A stretch of 60,300 nt of DNA from an uncultured beta proteobacterium (GCA_903905655.1 CAIVHG010000021.1:1-60300), one strand, 5' to 3'. Counted from the stretch's first letter, positions 51,317-60,259 are shown. A program made the numbers and translations. The notes: generated by a model not told the origin, from the letters alone.

Positions 51317-52471
51317 ATGCACGACTGGAACAACATGAACGACGACGACTTCCGCAAGGAAGTGCGCCGCTTCATCGAGCAGAACTATCCGCAGGACCTA
51401 CGCTTCCTGCCGCACCGCCCGCGCTTCAGCGTGATCAAGCCCTGGCTCATGCTGCTCGTCGAGAAAGGCTGGGCTGCACCGCACTGGCCGGTGCAGTACG
51501 GAGGCATGGGCTTGTCGCCGCGCAAGCTCCTCATCTACATGGATGAGCAGGGCCGCTGGGGCGTGGCGCGCCAGTTTCTGGGCGAGGCCGGCGTCGTGCA
51601 GCTGGGGCCGATGCTGATCAGGTTTGGCAGCGAGGAGCAGCGCGCGCGCCTGCTGCCGAAAATACTGCGTTATGAAACCATCTGGTGCCAGGGCTACTCG
51701 GAGCCGAATGCGGGCTCGGACCTGGCGAGCCTCAGCACCGAAGCGCTGCTCGACGGCGACGAATTCGCCATCAACGGGCGCAAGATCTGGACCTCCAGCG
51801 CGCTCGATTCCACGCACATGTTCCTGATCGTGCGCACCGACAAGACCGGCAAGAAGCAGCAGGGCATCACCTTCCTGCTGCTCGATCTGGCGACGCCCGG
51901 CGTCACGGTGCGCGGGATCAAAAACATCGCCGGCACCACCGACTACTGCGAAGTCACGCTCGACAATGCGCGCACCGCGCGCTCCAACATGGTGGGCGAG
52001 CTCAACCAGGGCTGGACGGTTTCGCGCAACCTTCTCGGCTTCGAGCGCATCAACACCGGCAGCCCGCGGCGCTCCGAATTCGCATTCAAGCGCCTGGAGG
52101 CGCTGGCGCGCGAGCGCGGACTCTTCAAGGACGCGGGATTCGTCGACCGCTATGCGCAGCTCGCGCTGGACCTTGCCGACCTCAAGGCGGTCTACGTGCA
52201 CTTCGCCGACCTGCTGACGCGCGGCGAGCCGCTGGGCCCGGATCTCTCGGTGCTGCAGCTGCTCTCTTCGGAGACCAACCAGCGCATCACCGAATTCATG
52301 CTCGAAGTATCCGGAGAACTGGGACTGACCGTCGCGCCGGGCGAAACGCAGAATGAGCGCGTCGATGCGCTGACGCCATTCCTGGTGATGCGCGCGGTCA
52401 CCATCGGCGCGGGCACCAGCGAGATCCACCGCAACATCATCTCCAGGCACGTCCTGAAGCTGCCGGGCTAG
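51317..52471 (+). CDS. Acyl-CoA dehydrogenase, large-subunit type (PimC-like)
   Basis: A 384-residue flavoprotein with CQGYSEPNAGSDLASL near 125 (FAD and substrate contacts), KIWTSSALDSTHMFLIVRT near 158 and IGAGTSEIHRNIISRHVLKL at the end. In stand-alone enzymes the catalytic Glu precedes G-T-S; here that position is Ala (GAGTS). This is common in the partner chain of heteromeric enzymes. The pair with the preceding gene, the enoyl-CoA hydratase-like gene 61 bases on, and the CaiB-type transferase at 58039 suggest a CoA-dependent route. Confidence 0.9.
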   Translation: MHDWNNMNDDDFRKEVRRFIEQNYPQDLRFLPHRPRFSVIKPWLMLLVEKGWAAPHWPVQYGGMGLSPRKLLIYMDEQGRWGVARQFLGEAGVVQLGPMLIRFGSEEQRARLLPKILRYETIWCQGYSEPNAGSDLASLSTEALLDGDEFAINGRKIWTSSALDSTHMFLIVRTDKTGKKQQGITFLLLDLATPGVTVRGIKNIAGTTDYCEVTLDNARTARSNMVGELNQGWTVSRNLLGFERINTGSPRRSEFAFKRLEALARERGLFKDAGFVDRYAQLALDLADLKAVYVHFADLLTRGEPLGPDLSVLQLLSSETNQRITEFMLEVSGELGLTVAPGETQNERVDALTPFLVMRAVTIGAGTSEIHRNIISRHVLKLPG

Positions 52472-52532
52472 CCGCACCGTCAGCGCTCATGCACACCGCC
52501 AACCAGCATACTCACCATAGGGCGCAACCATC

Positions 52533-53279
52533 ATGACCTACACCACGCTCGAAGTACGCAAGGAGAACGGCACCGGATGGATCGTGTTCAACCGCCCGCA
52601 GGTGAAGAACGCCTTCACCGTGGCGAGCTTCTACGAAACGCACCGCGCGGTCGACGCGCTGGCGCAAGACGACGAAGTGCGCACCATCGTGCTCATGGGC
52701 AAGGGCGGCAATTTTTCGAGCGGCCGCGACTTCCGCGACACCAGCGTGGTACCGCCGGATTTCGAGGAGCGGCGCAACGACGCGTTCACCGCGCTCGAGT
52801 GCTGCAAGAAGCCGACCATCGCCGCGGTCGCCGGCTACGCCATCACCGGCGGCCTCACCATGGCATTGTCATGCGACATGATCATCGCGAGCGAAGATGC
52901 GATCCTGCAGGACACTCACGCCAAGATCGGCGCCATCACGCTGCGCGCAAGCAGGTTGTACGAAGCGCTGGGGCCGCAGCGCGCCAAGGAGCTGCTATTC
53001 ACCTGCCGCCGCGTCACGGCGGCCGAAGCCCTAGCGATGGGGCTCGTCATCAAGGTGGTGCCGACGGACCAGCTCGAGCAGGCGGCGGCGGACCTGGCCG
53101 CGCAGATCAACCAGCAGGATCCGGTGGTGGTGAGTGCGATCAAGAACACGATCAACAAGGTGATACGCTTCGATCAGTTCCGCCTGCTGGAGCTCGAGGA
53201 ACTGGAAAAGCGCCGCTTCAACGACCTGCGTTCGGAGCAGCAGGCGATGGCCAAGGGCCGCGACGGCCTCGCGAAGTAA
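52533..53279 (+). CDS. Enoyl-CoA hydratase/isomerase family protein lacking both catalytic Glu
   Basis: A 248-residue crotonase-fold protein. Oxyanion-hole segments NFSSGRDF near 65 and AGYAITGGLTMALSCD near 105 are clear. The two Glu that activate water in hydratases are replaced: the first (G-G-x-E-L) is Thr in GGLTMA, and the second (P-E-x-x-x-G) is His or Thr in QDTHAKIG near 130. Hydration by the standard mechanism is unlikely; thioester hydrolysis, isomerisation or decarboxylation remain possible. It completes a three-gene plus-strand unit with the two acyl-CoA dehydrogenase subunits and is convergent with an LDH2-type gene ten bases later. Confidence 0.88.
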   Translation: MTYTTLEVRKENGTGWIVFNRPQVKNAFTVASFYETHRAVDALAQDDEVRTIVLMGKGGNFSSGRDFRDTSVVPPDFEERRNDAFTALECCKKPTIAAVAGYAITGGLTMALSCDMIIASEDAILQDTHAKIGAITLRASRLYEALGPQRAKELLFTCRRVTAAEALAMGLVIKVVPTDQLEQAAADLAAQINQQDPVVVSAIKNTINKVIRFDQFRLLELEELEKRRFNDLRSEQQAMAKGRDGLAK

Positions 53280-53289
53280 CCGCTCAGGC

Positions 53290-54300
53290 TCAGCCGGCGC
53301 CGCCGCGCTCAGCCACCTTGGTCAGCGCGTCGTAGATCTTGAGTTCCATCTCGATGCCTGCACGCAGGCCGCGCGCACGGTTACGATGGCTGTGTTCGGA
53401 CGGCATGCGGATTTCCGCGACCCCTTCCTGGCACGGGGTAGCCTTGATGCGTGCGATGGTCGCGCTCAGATGGCGCTTGAAATCCTCCAGCGGCAACAGC
53501 AGATCGGGCTTCACCGCGACAATCAGATAGCCGTACGTCTGCTCGACATCGTAACCCGAGCCGGCCAGCACGCCGAGCGCCTCCATTGCCATCGCCAGCG
53601 CGAAACCCTTGTGGCCGGCGAGCGGCAACAGCGCGCCCAACTGCGCCAGCCCCGGATCGCGCGTCGGCCGGCCCGCGGCATCGATCGCCACGCCTTCGGG
53701 CAGCAGCTGCCCGAGGCGCTTGCGGAATTTGAGATCGGTCGCCGGAAAGGCCGAAGTGCTCAGATCGATGATCAGGGGATCGCCCTCGGTCGGGAATCCG
53801 AATGCGATCGGGTTGGTGCCGAGCGCGGCGTGCGCCCCGCCATGCGGCGCCACCTGCCGCAGACTGCTCAGGGTGTGCATGCCGACCAACCCGGCGCGGG
53901 CGATCATCTCGACGTAATACGCGCTGCGGCCGCTCATCCAGCTGTTGGTGACGCTGACGATCGCGAAACCATGCTCCTGCGCCTTCGCGATCGCCGCCTG
54001 GGCCGCGCGGTACACCGCGTACATGCCATTGTTGTTGCCACCGTCGTACATGAGCGACACCGGGGTCTCGCGCAGCGCGCTCAGCGGCCGGCGCGGGTTG
54101 CGGAACTTGGGGCTGTCCACCATGTTGAGAATCTTCGCCGGCCCGGAATATTCGTAGCCGCACAGCGATGCATCGATCACGTGGTCGGCGATGATGCGCG
54201 CCTCCTCCCCGTCAAGCCCGATGCCGCGCAGCGCACGCTCGGAAAGCTCGCGCGCTTCAGCAACGCTCAGCCGCACCCGGTCGTTCGCGAGATGCTCCAT
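53290..54300 (-). CDS. LDH2/malate dehydrogenase-type oxidoreductase lacking the Ser-His motif, copy 3
   Basis: A 336-residue family member. LGTNPIAFGFP near 167 and AGHKGFALAMAMEALG near 231 are conserved. The first active-site motif reads GYEYSG near 47 instead of G-H-D-S-H-G, and the second reads SWMSGRSAYY near 122. N-terminal RVRLSVAEARELSERALRG is the usual helix. GGGGGG precedes the ATG. It is monocistronic on the minus strand, convergent with the crotonase-like gene and divergent from the Bug gene at 54492. The sequence is closer to the copies at 9192 and 45776 than to typical malate-type enzymes. Confidence 0.85.
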   Translation of the reverse strand: MEHLANDRVRLSVAEARELSERALRGIGLDGEEARIIADHVIDASLCGYEYSGPAKILNMVDSPKFRNPRRPLSALRETPVSLMYDGGNNNGMYAVYRAAQAAIAKAQEHGFAIVSVTNSWMSGRSAYYVEMIARAGLVGMHTLSSLRQVAPHGGAHAALGTNPIAFGFPTEGDPLIIDLSTSAFPATDLKFRKRLGQLLPEGVAIDAAGRPTRDPGLAQLGALLPLAGHKGFALAMAMEALGVLAGSGYDVEQTYGYLIVAVKPDLLLPLEDFKRHLSATIARIKATPCQEGVAEIRMPSEHSHRNRARGLRAGIEMELKIYDALTKVAERGGAG

Positions 54301-54491
54301 ATACCCCCCTCGATTGTCGGATTCACATTATACTGGAACGCATGAGTCTAGCCGGGTCTGCCCCCCGTTAACACGGCACTTGCATTTACAGGGACCCACA
54401 CCCGGCGTAAATTAAATTCGCCTCAATAAAATTACACGCGTCTGCAACGGCGCATGAAGGCATCCATCAACACATTGAACGGGACCTGAAG

Positions 54492-55457
54492 ATGAAAAAA
54501 TCCGCATGGTTGTTGTTCGGCGTATTGTTTTTGACGCTTCCGGCGTTCGCCCAGGACGCCTATCCCTCGCGCCTGATCAGGCTGGTGCTCGGCAATCCGG
54601 CGGGCGCGACTTCCGACGTGCTCGCGCGCCAGATGCTGCCCAAGCTCTCCGCGAACCTGAGCAATGCAAACATCATCGTCGACAACCGCATCGGCGCCAA
54701 TGCCAATATCGCGGTCGAATTCGTCGCCAAGTCCAAACCCGATGGTTACACGCTGATGCTCAACACCTTGAACGTCGTGTTGAGCCGCGCGATGGGCGAG
54801 AAGCTCGGCTACGATCTGTTCGCCGACCTGGTGCCGGTCGCACTGCTCGCCTCGGGCCCGCAGTGGCTGACCGCGGCACCGATGCTGCCGGTCGACACTC
54901 CTGCACAGTTCATCGCTCACCTCAAGGCGAGCCCCGCCAAGCTCGCCTACGGCTCGGCGGGCACCGGCAACATCACCCATCTCGCGGCGCTGCTGTTTCT
55001 GCAGGCTAATGGACTGTCCGCGCTGCACGTCCCCTACAAGGGCGGATCGTTCGCGATGATCGACCTGGTGGCCGGGCGCACGCAGTTCGCGATGCCCGAC
55101 ACCACGCTCGTCATCCCGCTGGCGAAAGACAAGCGCATCAAGGTGCTCGCCATCACCAGCCTCAAACGCTCGCCGCTGCTGCCCGAAGTTCCGACGCTCA
55201 ACGAAACGGTCATGCCCGGGTTCGAGATCGCCAACTGGTTTGGCGTCCTGGCGCCCACCCAGACGCCGCCTGCGATCATCCGGCGGCTCAATGCCGAGCT
55301 CGTGAAGATGATGCAGGATCCGGAGATGAAAACCCGCATGGCGCAGGAGGGACTGAATCTGCTCGGCTCCACGCCTGAGGAATACGGCGCCCTGATCAAG
55401 AGCGAAATGGAGCGCTGGGACAAGGTCATCAAGACCGCCGGCATCACGCCCGAATAA
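54492..55457 (+). CDS. Bug/TctC-family periplasmic solute receptor
   Basis: A 321-residue secreted receptor. The signal peptide KKSAWLLFGVLFLTLPAFA is cleaved before QDAYP at about residue 20. The ligand loop LGNPAGATSD differs from the common form in Asn-Pro-Ala-Gly-Ala. VDNRIGANANIAVEF lies near 65, PDGYTLMLNTLN near 85 and GTGNITHLAALLF near 160. The cyclase-family gene starts 50 bases after the stop, so the two are probably co-transcribed. Confidence 0.92.
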   Translation: MKKSAWLLFGVLFLTLPAFAQDAYPSRLIRLVLGNPAGATSDVLARQMLPKLSANLSNANIIVDNRIGANANIAVEFVAKSKPDGYTLMLNTLNVVLSRAMGEKLGYDLFADLVPVALLASGPQWLTAAPMLPVDTPAQFIAHLKASPAKLAYGSAGTGNITHLAALLFLQANGLSALHVPYKGGSFAMIDLVAGRTQFAMPDTTLVIPLAKDKRIKVLAITSLKRSPLLPEVPTLNETVMPGFEIANWFGVLAPTQTPPAIIRRLNAELVKMMQDPEMKTRMAQEGLNLLGSTPEEYGALIKSEMERWDKVIKTAGITPE

Positions 55458-55507
55458 TAATGGTGCTGCCTGTGGCAGTTCGTGTAATCACAACTGGATA
55501 AGCAACC

Positions 55508-56455
55508 ATGAACGCAGAGCAACTGCGCGCGATTGCACTGTCAGTCCGCAACTGGGGCCGCTGGGGGCCCGACGACGAGATCGGCACGCTCAACTACATC
55601 ACGACGGAGTCTATCGCCGCCGCCTGCCGGCTCGCCACCACCGGCAAGGTGTTTGCGCTCGGCATCCCGCTGCAGCACTCTGGTCCGCAAAGCGGCGCGC
55701 GGCAGCGCTTCAACCCCATTCACACGATGTTCCGCGACGGCGGCGACGCCCCGAAGGACGCGGCGGGCGTTGCCCGGATGGAGGGTTACGGCAGCGCGGA
55801 CGACTGCATCACGATGCCGCTGCAATGCACCACCCAGTGGGACGCACTCGCGCACATCTACTTTGAAGGCAAGATGTGGAACGGCTACGACTGCAGCCTG
55901 GTGACGAGCCTGGGTGCAGCGAAAAACGGCATCGAAAAGACCAAGGACAAGATCGTGGGACGCGGCGTGCTGCTCGACGTGCCGCGCTGGAAGGGCGTGC
56001 CGGCGCTGCCGCCCCGCTACGCGATTACGCCCGCCGACCTCGACGGCACCGCCGCCGCACAAAAGGTCGAGATCAAGCGCGGCGACCTGCTGCTGATCCG
56101 CACCGGCTTCATGGCAGGATATCTGGAGCGCGGCAACTGGGGCACTTACGACAGCGACCCCTCACCCGGCGTTGCCGTGGAAACCGCGCCGTGGATGCAC
56201 GCCAAGGAGATCGCTGCAGCGGCGGCTGACAATTATGCGCTCGAGGTGCGGCCGTCCGAGGTTCCTGGATTCCGCGCTCCGTTCCACCTGTGCGCCATTC
56301 CGAACATGGGGCTCACGATCGGAGAGATCTTCTACCTCGAGGAGCTGGCCGCCGATTGCGCGGCCGACGGCCGCTATGAATTCCTGCTGGTCGCGCCGCC
56401 GCTGCCGGTCACCGGCGGCGTGGGCACGCCCATCAATCCGTACGCGATCAAATAG
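55508..56455 (+). CDS. Cyclase/kynurenine formamidase-like family protein
   Basis: A 315-residue member of the metal-dependent cyclase family (PF04199 type), which hydrolyses amides or closes polyketide rings. The fold marks are WGPDDEIGTLNYIT near 20, MPLQCTTQWDALAHIYFEGKMWNGY near 106 and VEIKRGDLLLIRTGF near 185. The H-x-G-T-H-x-D-x3-H metal motif reads Q-C-T-T-Q-W-D-A-L-A-H, so two His are Gln while Asp and the last His remain. This variant defines a subgroup whose activity is unsettled. The 3' end overlaps the convergent MmgE/PrpD gene by eight bases. It follows a Bug gene, as cyclases of this group often do. Confidence 0.88.
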   Translation: MNAEQLRAIALSVRNWGRWGPDDEIGTLNYITTESIAAACRLATTGKVFALGIPLQHSGPQSGARQRFNPIHTMFRDGGDAPKDAAGVARMEGYGSADDCITMPLQCTTQWDALAHIYFEGKMWNGYDCSLVTSLGAAKNGIEKTKDKIVGRGVLLDVPRWKGVPALPPRYAITPADLDGTAAAQKVEIKRGDLLLIRTGFMAGYLERGNWGTYDSDPSPGVAVETAPWMHAKEIAAAAADNYALEVRPSEVPGFRAPFHLCAIPNMGLTIGEIFYLEELAADCAADGRYEFLLVAPPLPVTGGVGTPINPYAIK

Positions 56456-57845
56456 GATTACACGCGAGCACATTCATCAGTTCGCGCACGTCGGACAGCG
56501 ACTCCAGATTTCTCACCATGTCGATCGCGGCCTCGATGCCGGCAGCCGGCAGCCGCCCGCCGCACTCATCCGCGCAGCGCCTGAATTTTTCGACCAGTTC
56601 GCCGAAGCTCATCGGATCTTCGGGGCTGCCGCGCGGCGCATCCTTGCGTGCGCACAGCGTCCTTCCATCCTGCAGCGTGATGCTCACCAGCGCCGGACTC
56701 ATCTGTCCGGCATGCCTCGCTTCGATTTCCGCATCCACCAGCGGCCGCACCTTCTGAGCGAGCGCGAGCACGCGCGGGTTGCGCATTTCGCGCTCCGCAA
56801 AGTCCTGGATCAGCACGTCCTTCTTGACGAGCGCAGTGGCGACGCAATAAGGGATGCTGAACTGCGCATCGACGACGCTCACCGGGCGCGTCTTCACTGC
56901 GAGCGGCATGCACACGTTCTGGTAGGCATGCTGGTTGACCCCGACCGTGATGGACGCCACCGCATCGGCATCGATGCGGTGCTCGCGCAGCAGATTCAGG
57001 GTGGCATCGATGGCGGTGTGCGTGTAGCGGCACGACGGATAGGGTTTAAAGCTTAGATTTACGCCTTCGAACCGCTTCCCGATTTCTGCAAGCAGTGCAG
57101 CGCGATCGTAGGCGTCCTTCAGGTACACATGGTAGAGCCCGGCCGCTCCTTCGAGGACATTGTGCGCGCCGGTGATGCCGTTCTTTGCGAGCAGCGCCGA
57201 GAGCACACCGCCGCGCGCGGCAAATCCCGGCTGCATGCGCTTGGTGAGCGCGCCGTCGGCCATGCATTGAGTGTTGCCCGCGGCCTGGGCGTAGGCGATG
57301 CCCATCGCATTCACCATCTGCTCCACATCGAGGCCCATCAGGATGCCGGACGCGGCCGTGCCGCCGAAGTAGCCGTAGGTCGACGTATACATCCAGCCGC
57401 TCGCGATCGGCGCCACTTTCGTCGCGAGCCCCATGCGGCACACCCAGTCGAGTCCGAGCGTCACCGCGGTGATGAGCTGCCGGCCCGTGACCGCGCCCAA
57501 CTGCTCCGCGACCGCAAGCGCGGCCGGGACCACGGAGACTCCGGCGTGCAGCAGCGCCTTATCATGCGTGTCATCGAAATCGAGCGCATGTGCCAGCGTG
57601 GCATTGGCGAATGCCGCTTCGGGTGCGGGCACTTTATGTCCGGAGAGCAGGATGCACGCCTGCGGGTTGGCGTAGGTTGCGAGCAGCGTCGCAACGGTTT
57701 CCCTGCATCCTGGCGCAGCCGCCCCGGCGATCGCAGTGCCAAGTATGTCGAGGATGTCGTTCTTGCTCGCCTGAATCGCAGGCGCCGGCAGATCTTCGTA
57801 GCGGGCGTCTACCGCATTGCGCGCCAAATCGTACACTGCATCCAT
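56448..57845 (-). CDS. MmgE/PrpD family protein, copy 2
   Basis: A 465-residue protein with the family's helical domain, LPAPAIQASKNDILDILGTAIAG near 20 and the conserved HALDFDDTHDKALLHAGVSVVPA near 86. The lid domain includes FKPYPSCRYTHTAIDA near 265. It differs from the copy at 39518 by more than half its residues by eye, so the two are not recent duplicates. ATG 57845 begins the first helix; the frame is open 121 codons further but that part overlaps the divergent CoA transferase gene. The stop overlaps the cyclase gene by eight bases on the other strand. The substrate is unknown. Confidence 0.9.
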   Translation of the reverse strand: MDAVYDLARNAVDARYEDLPAPAIQASKNDILDILGTAIAGAAAPGCRETVATLLATYANPQACILLSGHKVPAPEAAFANATLAHALDFDDTHDKALLHAGVSVVPAALAVAEQLGAVTGRQLITAVTLGLDWVCRMGLATKVAPIASGWMYTSTYGYFGGTAASGILMGLDVEQMVNAMGIAYAQAAGNTQCMADGALTKRMQPGFAARGGVLSALLAKNGITGAHNVLEGAAGLYHVYLKDAYDRAALLAEIGKRFEGVNLSFKPYPSCRYTHTAIDATLNLLREHRIDADAVASITVGVNQHAYQNVCMPLAVKTRPVSVVDAQFSIPYCVATALVKKDVLIQDFAEREMRNPRVLALAQKVRPLVDAEIEARHAGQMSPALVSITLQDGRTLCARKDAPRGSPEDPMSFGELVEKFRRCADECGGRLPAAGIEAAIDMVRNLESLSDVRELMNVLACNPI

Positions 57846-58038
57846 AGCATCGTCCTGTGCGGCGGTTGGGCGTGTCGCCCCAAGCTTGGGCGCTGCGCCG
57901 CTGCTTATCACGGCACCCGCAGTGGCATGTGCGCAAGCGCCGGAGCTATAATGACGTCGCCATTCAAAGTATAAGCCCGCACCGCAGCGCTCGCAATGCG
58001 CACAGCGCGTGCGCTTTTTTTCCGAGGAGCAATTCCCG

Positions 58039-59220
58039 ATGAGCCAGAGCAAAAAACCCAGTCCGCTCGATGGTATCCGCGTCGTCGATTTCACCAACGT
58101 CATGTCCGGTCCGATCTGCACGCGCCTGTTGGCGGACATGGGCGCGGAGGTGATCAAGATCGAGCCGCCGCAGGGCGACCACAGCCGCACCCGCCACCCG
58201 ATACGCAAGGGCCGCAGCGTCCACTACGCGCATCTGAACTGCGGCAAGCAGAGCCTCGCACTGGATCTCAAGTCCAAGGCCGGGAAACAGGCGGCATTCG
58301 ATTTGTGCATGAAGGCGGACGTGGTGGCCGAGAACTGGCGGCCCGGCGTCGCCGCGCGGCTCGGCCTCGGCTATGAGCAGATATCCAAGGTCAAGCCCGA
58401 CATCGTCTATTGCTCGGTGTCAGGGTATGGCCAGACCGGCCCCAACGCTCTGCTGCCGGGGATCGCATCGCTGGTCGAGGCGAAGAGCGGCTTCTCGCTC
58501 GCGCAAATGAAGCTCGACGGCGCCGACAAGCCGCAGACCTCCGGCGTCATGCTGGGCGATTCCATCTCCGGCATCTGGGCGTTCAGCGGCGTGCTCACCG
58601 CGCTGGTGCAGCGCGAGCGCACCGGCCGCGGCGCACATGTGGATCTCTCGATGCACGACAGCATGCTGTTCGGGATGATCTATGAGTGCCATGAAGCGCA
58701 GTTCGGCATCTCCATCCGCCGCTCGCACGTGCCGGTGCGCACCAAGGACGGCTACATGCAGGTGCCGCCGGTCACCGAGCGCAATTTCACCGATGTCGCC
58801 AACGCGATTGGGCATCCGGAATGGATCACCGACCCGCGCTTCAACTCGACGCAGGGACGCAATGAGAACTGGTATCCGCTGCTGGGCCTGATCGACGAGT
58901 GGACGCGCACGCGCACCACCGCCGAATGCGAAGCCATACTATTGAAGGCCGGGGTGCCATGCGCAAGTTATCGCACCACGGCCGAAGCCATGGCCGATCC
59001 CCACACCAAGGCGCGCGGCACGCTCGCCACGATAGACTTTGGCGGCGGCAAGTATCAGCTGCCCAATGCGCCCTATCTGATCTCGGGAGCGGCGACCCAC
59101 GCACGCGACCTGTGCGCGGACTTCGACGAACATGCGCAGCAGGTCCTCGGCGGCATCCTCGGTTACACCGAGGAGCAGATCGCGGCCTGCCGCGTGAAGG
59201 CTTCAGGCGGGCACGAGTAA
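58039..59220 (+). CDS. CaiB/BaiF-type (class III) CoA transferase
   Basis: A 393-residue cytoplasmic enzyme moving CoA between carboxylates. LDGIRVVDFTNVMSGPICTRLLADMGAEVIKIE occupies the N terminus. SGYGQTGP near 130 is a typical CoA contact, and the catalytic Asp is expected in MHDSMLFGM near 205. The C-terminal EEQIAACR near 375 fits. GAGGAG is ten bases before the ATG; ten earlier codons are open but unneeded. It may activate the acid used by the acyl-CoA dehydrogenase pair. It diverges from the second MmgE/PrpD gene and is convergent with the racemase-fold gene 23 bases on. Confidence 0.92.
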   Translation: MSQSKKPSPLDGIRVVDFTNVMSGPICTRLLADMGAEVIKIEPPQGDHSRTRHPIRKGRSVHYAHLNCGKQSLALDLKSKAGKQAAFDLCMKADVVAENWRPGVAARLGLGYEQISKVKPDIVYCSVSGYGQTGPNALLPGIASLVEAKSGFSLAQMKLDGADKPQTSGVMLGDSISGIWAFSGVLTALVQRERTGRGAHVDLSMHDSMLFGMIYECHEAQFGISIRRSHVPVRTKDGYMQVPPVTERNFTDVANAIGHPEWITDPRFNSTQGRNENWYPLLGLIDEWTRTRTTAECEAILLKAGVPCASYRTTAEAMADPHTKARGTLATIDFGGGKYQLPNAPYLISGAATHARDLCADFDEHAQQVLGGILGYTEEQIAACRVKASGGHE

Positions 59221-59243
59221 ACCAACCCGCGGCGGGCACTTCC

Positions 59244-60026
59244 TCAGGGACGCGGAATGCGCACCCAGCGCAGTTCCGGCTGCTCCTCGAGCAGCCGGCC
59301 ATAGCCCGTGATCGGCTCGCGCACGTCGGCGGCCTGCAGCGCAGCCCACATCGTGGCAAGCGTCGATGAGACGAAGGGAATGCCGTAGTCGCGCTCGAAC
59401 GGCGCCGCGGCTTCGATCGTGCGCATGCCGGCTCCGCTCAGCACCACCGCATCGGCCTTGGCGTCGTACGCGAGCCGCGCGAGGTTATAGGCGATGTGCG
59501 CCGGCTGCATTCCCACGTGCGAGACCGGCACCGAGGACAGCGGCTCCATCGGCTTGCGTGCTCCGCCCAGGTCCACCCCGGCCATGCGCACCACCTCGAA
59601 ACCGGCCGCTTTCCAGTAAGCGGTGCTGCTTTGATTGAGATCCGGCGAATAAGGGGTGGCGAGTACAATCCGGCGCGCTTCGAGCGCGGTCAGCGCCTCG
59701 ACCAGCGCCGTCGCGGTCGCCACCGCCGGCCGGCCGGTCATGGCCGTGATCATGCGCGCCTGATCCAGATCTCCGTCGACCCCGGCCGCCATATTGGCAG
59801 CCGTGCATGCCCACACGTAGACCCTGGCATTGATGTCCGAGAGCAGGCTGACGGCCTGCTTCATCTGCTGCTCCGGGATCAGGTTGCCCTCGACCGAAAC
59901 GCCGCCGATGCGCACGCGCGTTGCATGCAGCGACACACCCTCGGGCAACAGGCGTGCGCATTCAGGTTCCAACACTGCGTTGCTGTGCGCAATAATCATC
60001 GCCAGCCTGGCTCTCCATCCGTACAT
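59244..60026 (-). CDS. Asp/Glu racemase-fold protein with a single catalytic Cys, copy 2
   Basis: A 260-residue protein like the one at 32059. RLAMIIAHSNAVLEPECARLLPEG begins the fold, the first-lobe Cys is in WACTAANMAAG near 74, and GYGRLLEEQPELRWVRIPRP closes it. The second-lobe Cys is Gly (LSGAGMRT near 200). The matched C termini (GWVRMPRP and RWVRIPRP) support recent common descent with the 32059 gene. GGAGGGG precedes the ATG. It is alone here, without the Bug gene that accompanies the other copies. Confidence 0.86.
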   Translation of the reverse strand: MYGWRARLAMIIAHSNAVLEPECARLLPEGVSLHATRVRIGGVSVEGNLIPEQQMKQAVSLLSDINARVYVWACTAANMAAGVDGDLDQARMITAMTGRPAVATATALVEALTALEARRIVLATPYSPDLNQSSTAYWKAAGFEVVRMAGVDLGGARKPMEPLSSVPVSHVGMQPAHIAYNLARLAYDAKADAVVLSGAGMRTIEAAAPFERDYGIPFVSSTLATMWAALQAADVREPITGYGRLLEEQPELRWVRIPRP

Positions 60027-60259
60027 ATTGCCACCCCTCCAATCGCGCGGTGAATTTCAAAACAGCCTGCGTCGCCAACTGCGTGCAGCCACGCAAGCGC
60101 CCCTTGCGATAGTACAGCAAAACAGCGCAGGCATTTCGCCTCGAACCCGCGCTGCGTCACTATGCATTGCTCGTTGAGCTAGTGTAGTGCTTCGTAATTA
60201 ATGGAACTAACCGTAATTCGTCGAATCCAAAGATTATCAGATGCGCTTGGAAGGCGGCG

